A stretch of 64,000 nucleotides of DNA from Pisaster brevispinus (taxonomy: Eukaryota > Echinodermata > Asteroidea > Forcipulatida > Asteriidae). The first letter of the stretch is position 1, and each line of letters opens with the position of its first letter. Below are positions 1 through 12,865 of this stretch, piece by piece. A program made the translations under genes and the position numbers. The DNA lies in NCBI GenBank assembly GCA_023634235.1, contig JAMKCF010000015.1:5991698-6055697 (forward strand), written 5' to 3'. The notes beneath the pieces are model-generated. The model saw nothing but the letters and a program-made list of their open reading frames with translations, was not told the origin of the DNA and did not search any database.

Positions 1-2
1 CC

Positions 3-183
3 TATAGACCTTTATCATGGTGCGGCCATCTTGATTTTCTCCTATTCAGCTCAATGTAACCAAACCGAGGCTGGAAGGAAAAATAATCTGGTACCTTTTT
101 TGTACAGTGAATATTAGCATCCAATACTGTTACTGGATACAGGGAACATGACCAAGATGGCGGCAGCATGATAAAGGTCTATA
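3..183. mobile_element. MITE family A, copy 1, with YY1-like motif in its inverted repeats
   Basis: The ends are inverted repeats: TATAGACCTTTATCATG at the left and CATGATAAAGGTCTATA at the right, continuing inward as GCCATCTTG and CAAGATGGC with few mismatches (about 30 bp). A second copy lies at 25117-25293. The element has no open frame and is a non-autonomous DNA transposon of unknown superfamily. Confidence 0.85.
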
Positions 184-349
184 CAAATCACACTTCCCAC
201 CAACATGTGTCTTTAGATCAAAGTTCAGAACAAGACATTGGTTATAGATTGAATAAAGAAGAGTGATGTTCACAGATTTGCACAAAACTAACAATAATTT
301 CAGATGGAGGTACCTCCATGATTTCGGACAGCATCGTTACAAACTTCCC

Positions 350-545
350 TTGAACTATTTCTGCTGAAAATGCTATGATTTTTCAGAAATTAGTAATAAA
401 ACAGTTAGTTTTGATATATCGCGTGTCCAAAACCCGCTATTTGAAAACAGTGAAACAAGGGCCCGTAGTTTTCACTAATAATTTTCTTGTGACTCCAAAG
501 ACCGATTTTCACAAAGGTTTATTATTTTCCATATAATTTTGTTGC
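350..545. repeat. Dispersed repeat related to MITE family B (fragment)
   Basis: The segment shares stretches such as TTAGTTTTGAT, TTTTCTTGTGA and CCAAAGACC with 49715-49860, and looser similarity with 47550-47720. It abuts the TTAA MITE at 571-983, so it may be a nested or longer version of that family. Confidence 0.5.
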
Positions 546-570
546 CTGGGTTAATGCTGTCAGCGTCATC

Positions 571-983
571 GGGGAGGGTATACATGTACCTTTGGTATAA
601 ATTACTCCAAAAATTAATACAATGAAAACTTACTTGATAAAGAGCCCTGGAGAGCTGATGATTACTATAAAACATTGTTAGAAACAACCCACTTTGAAGT
701 GAAGTAGTTTTTAGAGAAGGAGGCAATTTTTCAACCCCAAAAAATTGAATCTCAGGAAGGCTGCAGGCATAAAGCCTTTCTCAGGCATCTTAAAACACAC
801 AATTCTATAAATATGCAACACTTATGGGTTTTTTCTCTTTACATAATTTTCTTGCAACTTCGATGACCAATAAGCCCAAATGTTCACAGGTTTGTTATTT
901 TATGCATAAATGTACATGTACATTGGGATACATCAACTTGAGGATACTCGTCTTTTACAATTAACCAAAATTATACACTGCCT
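571..983 (-). mobile_element. TTAA MITE family B, copy 1
   Basis: Reverse-complemented, this copy starts AGGCAGTGTATAATTTTGG and ends at CATGTATACCCTCCC, matching the copy at 61367-61735 throughout (TAAAATAACAAA, CTGTGAA, TTTCTAACAATG, CATCAGCTCTCCAG). TTAA flanks only the 984-987 side; the other flank has decayed. Confidence 0.85.
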
Positions 984-987
984 TTAA

Positions 988-3900
988 CGAAATTACAAAA
1001 TGACATAATTATCTGAATGACAAATCCAGGACTGGATTTTTAATAATCATTGTTCCTTCAAATAACCTGGGCTAGAAAAAATAAGAATGTTTAAAAGGAA
1101 AGAGCGTCCCACACGTCCATTGTGACCATTGTTTGCGGTTTCAACAATGGGCTCCCACCAGCCCATTCAATCCTTCCTCAATAATTCAAGTAGCGGCAAA
1201 CAATGGGGGAATGATATACATGATATGATTTTTTTTATTTTTTTATAATTGATTGCGAAACGACGTGATGAAAAGGGTAAAAACATTTTTAGAGTCGCGT
1301 CTGTAAAGAAACCATGAAATGATTGCGTTACACCATCATCATCGGGTGATTTCTAATCATGGTCGGTGTTTGGCAATGCACTAAACCTGGGTTGTCAAAA
1401 CTGGAGTGTGGATGTGTCAATTTTTGACGCCACCCTCTGCGGCAAGGTAAGAGTTCCGCCCGTCCCTTTGGCCATTTTGTTCACCTTAAAAAATAAAAAA
1501 TAAATAATTGTATACCAGAGTCAGTGTATTATCAGTTGGCTTCATTTTCAGATCGGTTTGGACGATCTTCATTTTCAGTTCTAATGAATGTGAATTAGAT
1601 GACATTTAATGAAGTATAATAAAAATGCATTAAAAAAATGCACCTGTAAAAAAAGGGGGGTTTTAAAGTAAAGGCAAAATGTGGTTCCCATCTTGAAAGC
1701 GGATGTCTTGAACTTTCAGAGTGACCTTTGCAGATTGCTTGTAGACCGGATAACTTGACCTTTGTGTTCAACTGATCTTCGTTGCATTGTTTTGCAATGG
1801 TCAAGGTTACTACTATGATAATCTCGAGCAGATTACTCAATACACTGATAATGAAACAAGAAGGGACACCAACAAAAAAATCCAATAGCTTCCCAACTCC
1901 TTCTCTCGGTGATGATAGGCCTAGTCCTTGATTTGAAAAAGAGGTTTATAATCTATGCCCCGGATTGATGCTACATATAAACACAAATGTTACATTGTAA
2001 AAAGCTCTATTGCACGAAGTTAACGTGTTGTTTTTTTTTTGTTTTTTTTTTTGGGGGGGGCTCTTTCCAACAGTGCTATCCCTTGATAGGTCTGCTTGCC
2101 ATTTTTTTTAAAGATCGTTTGAAGCCGACGGTCTTTATTCTGTCCAAGTATAGACCTTTCCATTGTTGATAAACAAACAGCGCTGGTTGGCATGGCCCGC
2201 CGAATGTTAGTAAAACGTTCAATCGTGTTAACAGATGTTTCAACCAAATGCAACATTTTCGGCATTTTCGGCAAACTTCTAATTAAATAAAATACCTCCT
2301 ATGTTTCCAATAAATTCAACACTATTTTTTAATATTTGTGTAACATTGTTACAAACTATAGCTATCTGTTTTTGTTTTGCATCTATGGCTTTCCATAGAT
2401 TTCCAGCCAGGGTTGGCAAAATCTTGGGCTGTGACGTTGCAAAAGAAAGGTCTATTCCGGCTGGCCAGTGGCACTTACGACCTCGAGTTGATCATAGTTC
2501 TAAATTTAAATCCATTAATGCATACAAAACACTATGACAACGATGACCGGTGAAAAAGCTGGCTGACTATAAGAAATGACAAACAATGGGGTCCTGCGAC
2601 TATAGTCACACCACATGAGGTAGACAATGAAAGTACGAATGTTGGTCACATTGCAGCTGAACCCACACTCACAGCATGCTCACAGGCACCATCTAGAACG
2701 TATGCTATCCTCCAAATGAATTTATGAGAAAGGCAAAAATGTGATAACGAATTATTTCAGAATAATGGTTATTAACATACAAAGAGTCATGTGACTGACT
2801 GTGCCTACGGGGCTGGCTGATATGTCTTTGAAACATATACAGTGAATCACACACAAAAGGCTTTTCATTTATGTGATTCATGACCAGCGAACAATAACGT
2901 CGGGACTTGAGACTGAGTCGAGAACCGCACCGGAGATTAAAATTCAGTGACCTCGTTTGATATCTCGAGAGTACTTCCACAGCGGGACCATAAAACACCA
3001 CTTTTTGGGCACGTGACCCACATAGGATCCCCGAAGAATTCCCAATCAGTGGCGAAACATTTATCTTTTGAGCATTTAGACCGTTATAACAAAAACACAG
3101 ATATAGCAGGAAGGACATAATTTTAATAGTCTCCTTAAACCCATGTGTGTGGGTCCGCATTTAAAAAGCGTCCACTGTCATTCGAATTTGATTTTACACC
3201 CCTTAACATTTTCTTGAAGCGTTAAATACACAATGTTAAAAGTTGCCACGCCCTCAGTTTGACCAAGACCTGCCTGCCGGTCAAATCTGGAAAAAAAAAG
3301 TTAATTCATATCGAGGTGGAGTATTTGCTTTCCAGCCTAGTGGTCACTATTTATCACCACTTTTGTGCCGATCTTTAACCCCCGCCTCCCCCCCCCAAAA
3401 AAAAAAAAGATAAAATATAAAAAGAACAGCGGCTTCTCGCACGAATCTTTTTCAGATAACAAATGATTTATGATATCAAGTTTAGTAATTCTTTAGAATT
3501 GCACTGATTAACTGACCCTTTTGAGTTCGAGCACTTGAGCTGGCATATGAAACCATCCTATATAAGAGAAAATCTGTTAAATTTGGGTCACCGGGTCATG
3601 GGGTTAAAAGAAAACACACCCCATATTTCTTCAAACAATTTAATTCTATAACTACTGATAGACTTTCAAACTTTCCCCATTTGCCCATATTATCTTGAAA
3701 GGTTCAAAAGACATAATTAATTGAAACGAGTTTATCAACAAACTAAAAAACAACAAAGAAATTGCCAGGCGGGTAGCTCAGGGGAAAAACAAATCAAACT
3801 GATAAAGAAGTCAAAACGTTTCATGTTAAACAGGAAGACAGATTTTGTCAAACATATTAAGTTGCGACGCCCGCATGCCATGCATGTTAAACTTCAATTT

Positions 3901-5104
3901 ATAAAATAAAAAAGAAGAAGAAGAGAGAGAAACGTGCACCATTTTTGTATACCGGCTACACATATTGTAACAACTGGCCAACACAAATTGCAATAGAAAG
4001 CATCGCATAGTCTTTTCTCAAATTAATGTCCAGACAGATCAAAATATCGAACGTGATGAATGAACACAGACGTTAACAAAGTACAATAGACGTGACCTTA
4101 TATGCGTTTTCAGAAGACGTATTATAGTTTACACTATTGTCTCCATAAATAAACAACCTTAATCCCAACTTCGATCCATTGACAAACAAAACGACCTCGT
4201 ACTTATTGCGACATAAGACATGCCTCTATATATACCTTCCTTCAGTTTCTGCTCGGTTAATCAAAAAAGGCTTGAACGGGGTTTTTTTTCTCTCTCTCTC
4301 TCTTTCTCTCTTCGGGGGCAAGGACAAGTAAAGTTATATTCCAAGTTTAGTTTTACGCTTTTGAGATTTCAGGGCTTCTAGCGAGCGCGTTGAAAAGGTA
4401 CGCCTCGGATAATAACCCGACGAGAGTTTAACGATTCGTTTTATCTTGACTCCTTTTCTCAAAGGAAAACAAAAATCATAGCCCAAAACAAAAAACCAAA
4501 CCCACAAGCATAATCTAAAAGTCATGATAAATTGGCATGTTTCAAACCTCTACGCGCACTGAAATATTTCTGATCATAAGGGTGTCAACATTGCCTTCAA
4601 ATCATGTTTTGTAATAAGGATCAGGACGATTTCTTACTTGAATCACGACTTCTAAGAATTCATGCATGAATGCACGCTGTTACAAAAGTCTCCTAAGCGA
4701 TGGTTTGAATCTAGGGCGTTTGTGGGAGGTTACTGGCCGCCAAGGTTTTTTATCTACCGTCTGAACAAAGTTCGCAAATATATTGACTCCTTTTCAATAA
4801 TTGATTCATATTTAATGTCTCACACTTTGGTCATGGTTCAATATTTGTTTTACTCCACGAACCGCAGACACACACATTTGAATACAACGGTACAGCCCCA
4901 TATTGCTTTATCGAGACGAAAAAAAGAAGGAAAAAAAAGACTGACAGCAAAAATACAAATAAATATTAAATTTGGTGATGAAATATGTTGCCATTTGTAT
5001 GCGGGAAGCTCGGAACTTATTTATATGGGTTACCAACAAGAACAAAACAGGTTTTTTTCAGGCAAATTGTTGTATTAGAGCAGAACATGGCGCAACAATA
5101 AAGG
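988..5104. other. 3' flank of TET without confident genes
   Basis: Between the MITE and the LINE fragment I find a possible MITE (2150-2461), a CT run near 4288-4312 and short open frames, the longest being 151 codons on the minus strand at 2705-3160 without a recognisable domain. Nothing else is supported. Confidence 0.6.
2150..2461. mobile_element. Possible MITE with TATAGACCTTTC ends
   Basis: The left end reads TATAGACCTTTCCATTG and the right end AAAGAAAGGTCTATT, an inverted match of about 12 bp. The ends resemble family A, but the interior differs. This call is weaker than for copies of family A. Confidence 0.4.
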
Positions 5105-5371
5105 CAATTAAACATTAAAATAACAAGTACGGAAAAGATCAGTTTTGAGCGACGATTTGAAAGTTGACAGGTTTCTAGTTGGCTCGCAATTTTGAGGAAG
5201 ATTGTTCCAGAATTCAGGTGCAGCACGGGAGAAAGAGCGGTCTCCCCCCAAGAACAATGGGTTATGGGGGACGGACAATGGAGAGATGTTGTAGAACGAA
5301 GAGTTCTTGCTGGTTGATATCTTGGGATGGTGTTGGTATAGATTTGACAGTAAGTCGCAATGAAGATGCAT
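5105..5371 (-). pseudogene. LINE reverse-transcriptase C-terminal fragment
   Basis: The minus-strand frame contains GDRSFSRAAPEFWNNLP, then LSTFKSSLKTDLF. This is the conserved end of the reverse-transcriptase open frame in CR1/L2/Jockey-type non-LTR retrotransposons (R-x-F-S-x-A-x-P-x-x-W-N-x-L-P and F-K-x-x-L-K-T-x-L-F). It ends with a stop right after, and then a TTTATTGTTGCGCCATG tail. No upstream part of the enzyme was found, so it is a 5'-truncated dead copy. Confidence 0.8.
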
Positions 5372-6116
5372 GATTGCGTCGTTTATCTGCTGACAACGTG
5401 GCCCGATGACATAAAAGCCGTTAATCTGGTTCTGAATATGGCGCTCACCCCTTGCCCCCCCCCATCACGCCTCTCTGGTGAGGCCACTGGTCACATGACC
5501 ATTTACCCCCTTTTCTTCGGCCCGTTTGTCACCACTTGTCCAGCTCCCCATGTTTATAGATTAGGTTAAAAACCTTTTTCAGAAATGTCCCCTTCCTTAT
5601 TAGAGTTTTAGACTTAATCATAAAAAATCATGATAAATTTGTTCCCACACATTACGGGGCAAAGGTCAACAGCAAAACCAAATACTGGATCCCCGTCTAT
5701 TCGAGCGGCCAACAACAACAAACACGCTGCGATTGGCTGGACTGTCAACAGTGTAAACAACAGTGCTCAGTGTTTAAAAAAACTCAAACAAACCAAAAAC
5801 CAAGTTCAAGAAGACGAAGAAAAAAAGGGGTAAATAAAATGTGTGTCACATGGTGTTCAAATGACATGATTGACTAAGTATTTCATATTCTGCGACTTTC
5901 CAAACTTTGGAATCTAATTAGTGTAAGTTTGGGTGCCAACCATTCGTCACTACGATTTAACGTGCCGTATATACAAACAAATTATGAGCAGACGATAAGA
6001 CTTCGTTAACGAAACAAAATTTTCGTCATTTTCATTTTCGATTATTTTGCAAAGAAATAGTTCGGCTTTTGGCATGACGTTTCGACCCAAGCAGAATCTT
6101 TCTCAAAGGCCCTTGT

Positions 6117-6238
6117 AAATTATGTTCTCTATCTTTTATAGTGAAATTATTAATGAATTATCTCACTGCAAAGATACAAATTATGTTCTCTATCTTTTAT
6201 AGTGAAATTAATAATGAATTATCTCACTGCAAAGCTAA
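6117..6238. repeat. Recent 61-bp tandem duplication
   Basis: Two adjacent copies begin AAATTATGTTCTCTATCTTT at 6117 and 6178 and differ at only one or two positions. Near-identity marks a young duplication. Confidence 0.95.
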
Positions 6239-6513
6239 AAAATTGTTGTCACATTGAACAAAATTTACCATTGGTGCTAAATAGGTTGATCCAGTTGGAC
6301 TAGCTTTAGTCAAAACCAAATCACGTATAGCCAGTTCTGCTGACTAGTCAACTTCCAACCGCCCACCCGAACTTGCCCAATCATCAACTTGTATAATATA
6401 CCTTTAGGAAAAGAAGGGAAATCGTGACAGGTTTGTCATTTATTGTGGTTTGGAAAACAAAACATTGCGACAATCGAAGTAAGCAACGGTGACAATAGCC
6501 TAATATTGTGTGT

Positions 6514-6556
6514 GGGGGGGGGGGCGGGGCGGGGGGGGGGGCGGGGCGGGGCGGGG
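6514..6556 (+). repeat. G-rich tract, G-quadruplex candidate
   Basis: A run of more than 40 bases is almost only G, interrupted by single C (GGGGCGGGGCGGGG type). At least six G4 blocks are present, which could fold as a G-quadruplex on the plus strand. Confidence 0.8.
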
Positions 6557-7339
6557 CTTCAAAAATGCAATTGTATCGGCTTTGGGCAGTGTTAATGTCC
6601 ACAGCATGAAATAATTCTCGAGAGGATTGGTACTGATGTACTTTATAATCAATAAAGCTTTCATATAAAAATATAGTTACTAGTTTGGATAACTAAAATC
6701 ATGTACTTTGTTTTTAAAGGGAATGTAGGCCTATACGTTTGGTAATCACTCTAATAATGAATGGCAATAAAATGACTTACTTGGTTAGAAGTACAGCAGC
6801 TTTCGATATTATAAAGCGTTTTGAGAAACAATTCGATTTGAAATAATCTGGTTATGAAAAAAGATATCAGTTTTTATCCCCCAATCTGAGAAACGAATCT
6901 GAGAAACGTTTCCCAGATTGTGTATTCCTATTAGGGATTATTCTTCCTGCGTGGACACCTCATTAATAGTTTTACTGCATAATACATTATATGGGATTAA
7001 AACAATCGAACGGCTCTAAAAAACCAAAGGTATACTTTGCCTGCGATGACTAGAGGCCTGAAGGGATTGATTAGTCTGGTCCCTGATGCGTGTTACAATG
7101 CAAATCAGTATTTCACACACAGGCAACTAGACAATGGTATCAGCACCATGTAAAAACCGTGTTAAAGGTGAATAATTCCCTTCATTGCATTTTGGTTGCG
7201 ATGCCGTTTTACCATAAAAATGTCTATTGACACAAGCACTCATGCGTTGTATCATCAGACAACCTACGTCATCATCCGTGGTGTCTGGGGTGGGGGTGGG
7301 GGTTATACCTGATGGTCTTGATCAACATCTAGCATTGGA

Positions 7340-7690
7340 CTTTGAACGTATAAAAAACACGCGCACCACATACACATACACACAGTATTCTTGAAGGGTT
7401 GTTGAGGGACTGGTGCTACGTGCAAAACACCCCAAAGGAAATGGCGTCAAAATCCAGGGGTGTGAGAAGCGAGCAGCTCATCTGCACCATCCGGGAAAGT
7501 AGGTCTCCTGGGTCTGGTCGAGCACGCCCTTAAGGGTGCGCGTTGGGACGGCGGCCAGCTGGAGCAAACACCCAACGTTTTCGCGTTTTGCTGGCATGGT
7601 CAGTGCATAGAGCAAGGAGTTGTCAGTGACATTGATCTGCCTCGGCCTCGTCAAAACGTTAAAACGTCAAGACGTTTCATGTAATCCAAC
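7340..7690. other. CpG-rich pocket with TATA-like box and small open frames, unidentified
   Basis: CpG is much denser here than in the flanks. TATAAAA lies at 7350-7356, and about 90 bp on, an ATG at 7441 opens 19 codons (MASKSRGVRSEQLICTIRE) before a donor-like GAAA|GTAGGT. Downstream both strands are open for about 60 codons: plus frame including GARWDGGQLEQTPNVFAFCW, minus frame including NVTDNSLLYALTMPAKRENV. I do not recognise either protein. It may be a first exon of a plus-strand gene, an LTR or other retroelement fragment, or a chance frame. Confidence 0.3.
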
Positions 7691-10599
7691 AATCTAAGCA
7701 CGTCACCATACATTTTTTTCGGGGGGGGGGGGTGGTGTGCGGATTATTTTTACCCGATTTGCTTCATACTTTGAAGTAGAAGACATATTTTTTTCAACTT
7801 TTACACCAAATCTGAATCCCGTGATCAACTCCGACGTGCAAAACTGCAAATCCAATTTCAAACTCCCAAACCTCTTTCACAGACAAACCACATGCCCGGT
7901 TTGTAATGAAGGAAATAGGCGCGTGTGGGGGCTGCAAATTTGTTTACCGAACAATAAGTATTATTACTTCCAAGACTGAACCAAACCCTCCATGAAAACA
8001 AATCTCTAAACTACAGAGAGTGACGCCATCAGAAGTAAATCCGAATCATAGAAAAAAACAAAACAACTTTATTATGTGTAGCCGAATACATCCGAAAACG
8101 AAAGGCCGCACTCCTACTGAAAAAAAGGCCAATCCACGGCCCTATCAACAGCGGCACGACTGAACACCAACAATACGTGTTTACGAGAAAGTTTGATGAC
8201 TACGAAATGATGAAAGCAATTATTCTTTTGAACTCGCCTCATAACAACATACCAAGTGTTCAGAGCGCAGAAAAGTGACAGGATTTATTATAGCATTGTT
8301 ATACATGTAGTACCAAAAAACTTTCATAAGATATTCCCGTCTGAAATGAAGTCGAGAAATTTAATAGCAGTGTGAAGATCTTCAAAAATCACCGTTGACT
8401 ATTTCGATATAGCCACAATCGAATTAAGGACAATGTAAATCCCTTACGAAACTTCAACATTTCTTTGTTGTTTTCATCACTTTTCACTCCACCCCGATAA
8501 AGTTTCCACCAGCTTCCACTTTCACACAGAGCTGCTCTATTTTGTGTTAAGCAAAAGAAAGCAGGATACCAGTCAAATGGTTCATTGACAAGGTATTGTG
8601 GCTGGTAACCTTATTCTGGTGAGCAAAATTGTTTTTGAGCGTTGTTACTTTTTGTGCTTAATAAGAAGCTCATGACATTGGGCACAGTTTAACAGTTGTG
8701 GGTGGTGTAAGTTTGTTGTAAACTACAAATAATGTGGGTTTTCCCTGCCAATTTCAACAAAAGTTAATTCATTTTAACATCCGGCTCGTTCAATTTTTTT
8801 GAAAATGAATGCTCTGTCGCAACAGCGTTCAACAGTCAAAAGGAGTAATTCACTTTCAAAAGTTAAACATTCACTGGTCCAAAAACCATTCCAATTCATT
8901 AGGTCGCAAAGATCATTCAATTTCGTAAAAGCAATGAGAGCAAGAGGCTGGTCAGCCATTCAATTTTACCAAGAGTATAGAAACTCAACTGAAAAATGGT
9001 ATAATGAGGTCTTAAGCGGCAATAAAATATGAAATAGAATGACTGTGAACGAACCTGAATGAGAAGAACGAAATAATGTGTGCATGATTGCGTGTTTATG
9101 AAACTGACTTAATTTTTGTTGCTGAAAATGCGCAAGGAAAGCCCACAACAACAATGAACTGAGAAGCAGTTGTTACATATAGCGACTTACTCACCAAAGA
9201 CGTCGCAAAGAGCTTGGCACTAGGGAAAATAGCAACAGATGAGTAAGTTTCAGCGGAGTTTAAAATAAATGTTCTCGTTTGAGGTAGTTCTGTGACGTAG
9301 TGTGGCAAGTTGTTACAGAGACTGATGGTGACGAATATACTCTTCATAAAAAAAAGGATGTATTCCTTTAACGACATAATGTGAAAACATCGGCTGTCGG
9401 TAAAGTATTAATGTTTTTGATCTTTGACTTTGGTCTAGACGTATTTACAAAAAGTCATACTTTGGGACGGGCCAAGTATACAAGAGGGCGGCCTGAAGCA
9501 AAGTCTACTTGGCCGGTGATTGGTGTGACACATTTTTCCTGAACCCTCGAGAACATCGGGGTTTGATTCCGTCCGGACTCTTTGCCCGTGGAGCGGTCAT
9601 TTAATACCGAGTATATAACTATTTCTGTCTAATCGTATGTTGTTCTTCATTGCAAAAGCAAAAGTCTTCGAAGTAATGCATCGCTTCCATTTCAAGAAAA
9701 CGTCAGGATTTTCCACTGGCGCTAAAGTCAATCTGAAGTGTTTGTTCAACATTGCAATGAAAACAATTCTCATGGACTTATCGTGTATTCGAATCATAGT
9801 ACAAGTTGCGAACGCTGGGTGTTGTCGAATTGTGAGCTGGGGGTGGGGGGGGGGGGGGGGTTCTGTCTTTTGAAGAAAACAGAAAACTAAACACCATCAT
9901 GCCTTCCACTGGTCTCAGCAACGAGAACAACAGAAAAGACCCAGTGAGTGGTGCGCCCGCTATCGTCTGAAAGTCTCCACTACGAGACGATACCCATCTG
10001 CATCGAATACCTAATTTTTGTGAGAAGGTTTACACCCCCATAGATACTTAGGGTCAATAAAGATAACGTACACGTCCTTGCACTGTTTGTTGGTCGTACC
10101 ATCGCACCTTAGAGCACACACAGCTTTGGAAATCTCCCATTTATTTTGTGTCTATCGTTAAAAAAAAGAAAAGAAAAAAGAAACCCAAGAGGAAAAGTCC
10201 CCCTATTCTCGGCAATTTTGTCCTAAGTTACTTCTGATTGACCAGTCGATAATAGCTATAATGCTATAAATAGACAAATCAGACAACTCGACCTTGGGTG
10301 GAGTGGCCAGCTGTCACGAGTTGAATTGTTTCCGATAGCCTCTAACACTGCCGCCGCGGTCCCCCCCCCCCGGGGGCTGAACCTTGGACAGACGCTGACC
10401 GTAATCAGCGGTCAGTGTTAACACGGTCACTGTGGCGTGAAGACCAACACCATTACCCACGACCCTGGAAAATTCACTGGGCTGGTATTAAATTTGCATA
10501 CAAAAGCTATTTCGTTTTTTCCCCGTTTTTTTCTTGAGGCAACATTTTCCTGTCTAAAAGGCACCTCGGACCGAAAACATTTCGGGACGTGCTGCCATC
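7691..10599. other. 3' flank of TET without confident genes
   Basis: AT-rich sequence with a family E fragment, G runs near 7723 and 9846, and a C run near 10370. Frames of 60-93 codons occur on both strands but none resembles a known protein. A short hairpin CTGACCG/CGGTCAG lies near 10397-10418. Confidence 0.6.
8575..8690 (+). repeat. MITE family E fragment
   Basis: The segment has GCTGGTAACCTTATTCTGGT and GAAGCTCATGACATTGGGC, a decayed right end similar to family E. Confidence 0.4.
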
Positions 10600-11355
10600 T
10601 ACCTTATAAAAAAAAAAACCAAACAAAGTTGTGTAAAATAATAGTTAACAAATAAAAATACATAAACAAAACAAAGTGCAAACATTATAAATAACCATTC
10701 TCTATAGTACATAGTAATAACAAACAAATTGTAAACACGTCTCGCAAAAGTACTCACAGCAGCGGCCAAAACATGCTATAGTTCAAAGTCTTTCATCAAC
10801 GGGCAAAAAAGTGTTTCTAGAAAAAGGCAATCTAACAACTAGTTTTGCCAAAAAATTGGGTTTGAGTACAAGGTAAAAACAAACAAAGATAGGCCGTTGA
10901 AAGAACAAACAACACACATTTTCTCAATTATTTTACATAGTAGAGAACCATTTGACTCCCTTTTTATTATTAAATTAACAATGTTTCACATTTCCTATGA
11001 CAAAGAAATACGAGTAAGCAATTTCATTTTACAGCTCAAAAAAAGTTTTGTTTTGTTTTAAACGTTGCGAGGTTGTTTTTGTTTTACCTCCGTTGAACGG
11101 CCGGAGTATTAGCCCGCCCTCTACAGTCGTAAAATCAACAGTCTCCGACCAACAGCAGTGCACACCTACAGATAAATATTTCAGTGATATGTATTGCCGT
11201 AGATTGAGTAGTCAAGAAAAAAACTTATAGATATTTAAATCGTTTTCTTCAAAGGCAGAAATAGACACCTGAAAGTCAAAAGCACGACTGCTATTTTTGG
11301 AAGTACACAGACCAAAACAGATTAAGATTCACAACTTTATGTATACATATAATGT

Positions 11356-11381
11356 ACATATATATATATATATATATATAA
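11356..11381. repeat. TA microsatellite
   Basis: Alternating TA for about 26 bases within the TET 3' region. Confidence 0.95.
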
Positions 11382-11770
11382 AGCTTCTACAATTATTTTA
11401 TCGTGGCATTATAGTCTAGAATAGTCTTTGGTCAAGGCGCCACACAGGAAGAGCAGCGAGAGCGGAACACTCCCTGCCATTGTTTCTGTGTACGTGCTTG
11501 TGTTATTACCAAGTAGTGTATAGTATTCGTGCGCCTCGACTGGAGACTAGTCTAAATGTTGCACATAACACCAAAGTCATGATTTAAAAAACAAAAAACA
11601 ATTAACACAACACGCCTCGGCACACATTGCAAAAGTAGCATTTAAAATTCAATTACCTATCACTGATCATATATGACATTAGAAATTGCATGGAAAAAAT
11701 GTACACACTTTTGTAAAACAATTAACGACGTAATTCATTTGCCATTCGAAATTATTTAAAACATTTTCCC

Positions 11771-11794
11771 CTCCTCTCTCTCTCTCTCTCTCTC
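11771..11794. repeat. CT microsatellite
   Basis: About 11 CT units; on the sense strand of TET it reads GA. Confidence 0.95.
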
Positions 11795-12865
11795 AACTCA
11801 CAAAAATATACATTTGTCTTGCTACATGAATAACTTATGTAAACGTACATGGGTAGTTACTACCTCCATTTACTTCACACAAAATAGTTTAAGATTGCTC
11901 CAAGAGCGGATGTTTTTTCTTTTCTTTAATTCACGACGACAATCTGTACATGATTCAGAGAATTGAATTTAAAAAAAACTGTTCGACAAAGTTTGGATCC
12001 GCCAACAATGAGCAGCATATCGTACCACTACACCGATACAAAGAATCTTTGCGAATGTGCAGCAAAGTTTACCTATCTGTAAGCTGGCAAGATTCCAGTT
12101 TTGTAAGGCACTCATATTCCAATAGATAAGAGTCCTTATGCAAATAGGAATTTTTGGTATACAAATCTCTAACATAGCGTTAAAATGTCAATTTATTTGA
12201 TATTGACAACGAAGGGGGTCTGTGCATTCCAAAGAGGAATTTGTGGGTGTCAGTCAAGTCAAAAAAATTAAAATTCATGGCCCTTTGATTGAATATCACC
12301 ATTCATGAATGAACTACACATTTCCTGCACAAAAATGTACAGACCCATACATGTGAAATGTGACCTCATTGGATTTTGTTAGGATATGGACAACATTTGC
12401 ACTGGAAGGGTGTAAAATAAAATGGCATGTTACACCGTATTAACGCGAGACTAGAGACTTGTACTTCCCCCACTTTTCATGAGGACTCTATCTATTGGAA
12501 AATGAGTGCATCACAAAACTGAATTCGACCCAGCAGTCCCTCTTTAAGCGAACTTAACAATCGCTGAAATCCACACAGGCAGCTTCAATTTAGAACGAGC
12601 AGAGTCTCTTCGACTTGAATGAAGCGACCCCATCCCAGAACAATGACAGAACAATGACTTTTGTGCCCTTGACAACTTTTAGAAAGTGGCCCTAAAAATA
12701 AGGTCCATCTAAAACGATGTCATGTGCGAGACAAACTTGTTCTAAGCACTCACGTGTCATTTCAATTGCAAACTATTGACATAAGCACTTGAGTATCTCT
12801 CTAAAATCCATCGACAAACCGTAACAAATGTCTTAAAGTTAGTTGATGCCCGGGTTGATGATTTA

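Noticed and set aside
2705..3160. 151-codon open frame on the minus strand downstream of TET
   Set aside because: No domain, promoter or coding-like composition; chance frame.
3760..3800. GCGGGTAGCTCAGGGG as a tRNA A-box
   Set aside because: No B-box or clover-leaf follows within 80 bp.
10390..10420. CTGACCG/CGGTCAG hairpin as a regulatory structure
   Set aside because: The stem is only 7 bp and nothing nearby gives it a role.
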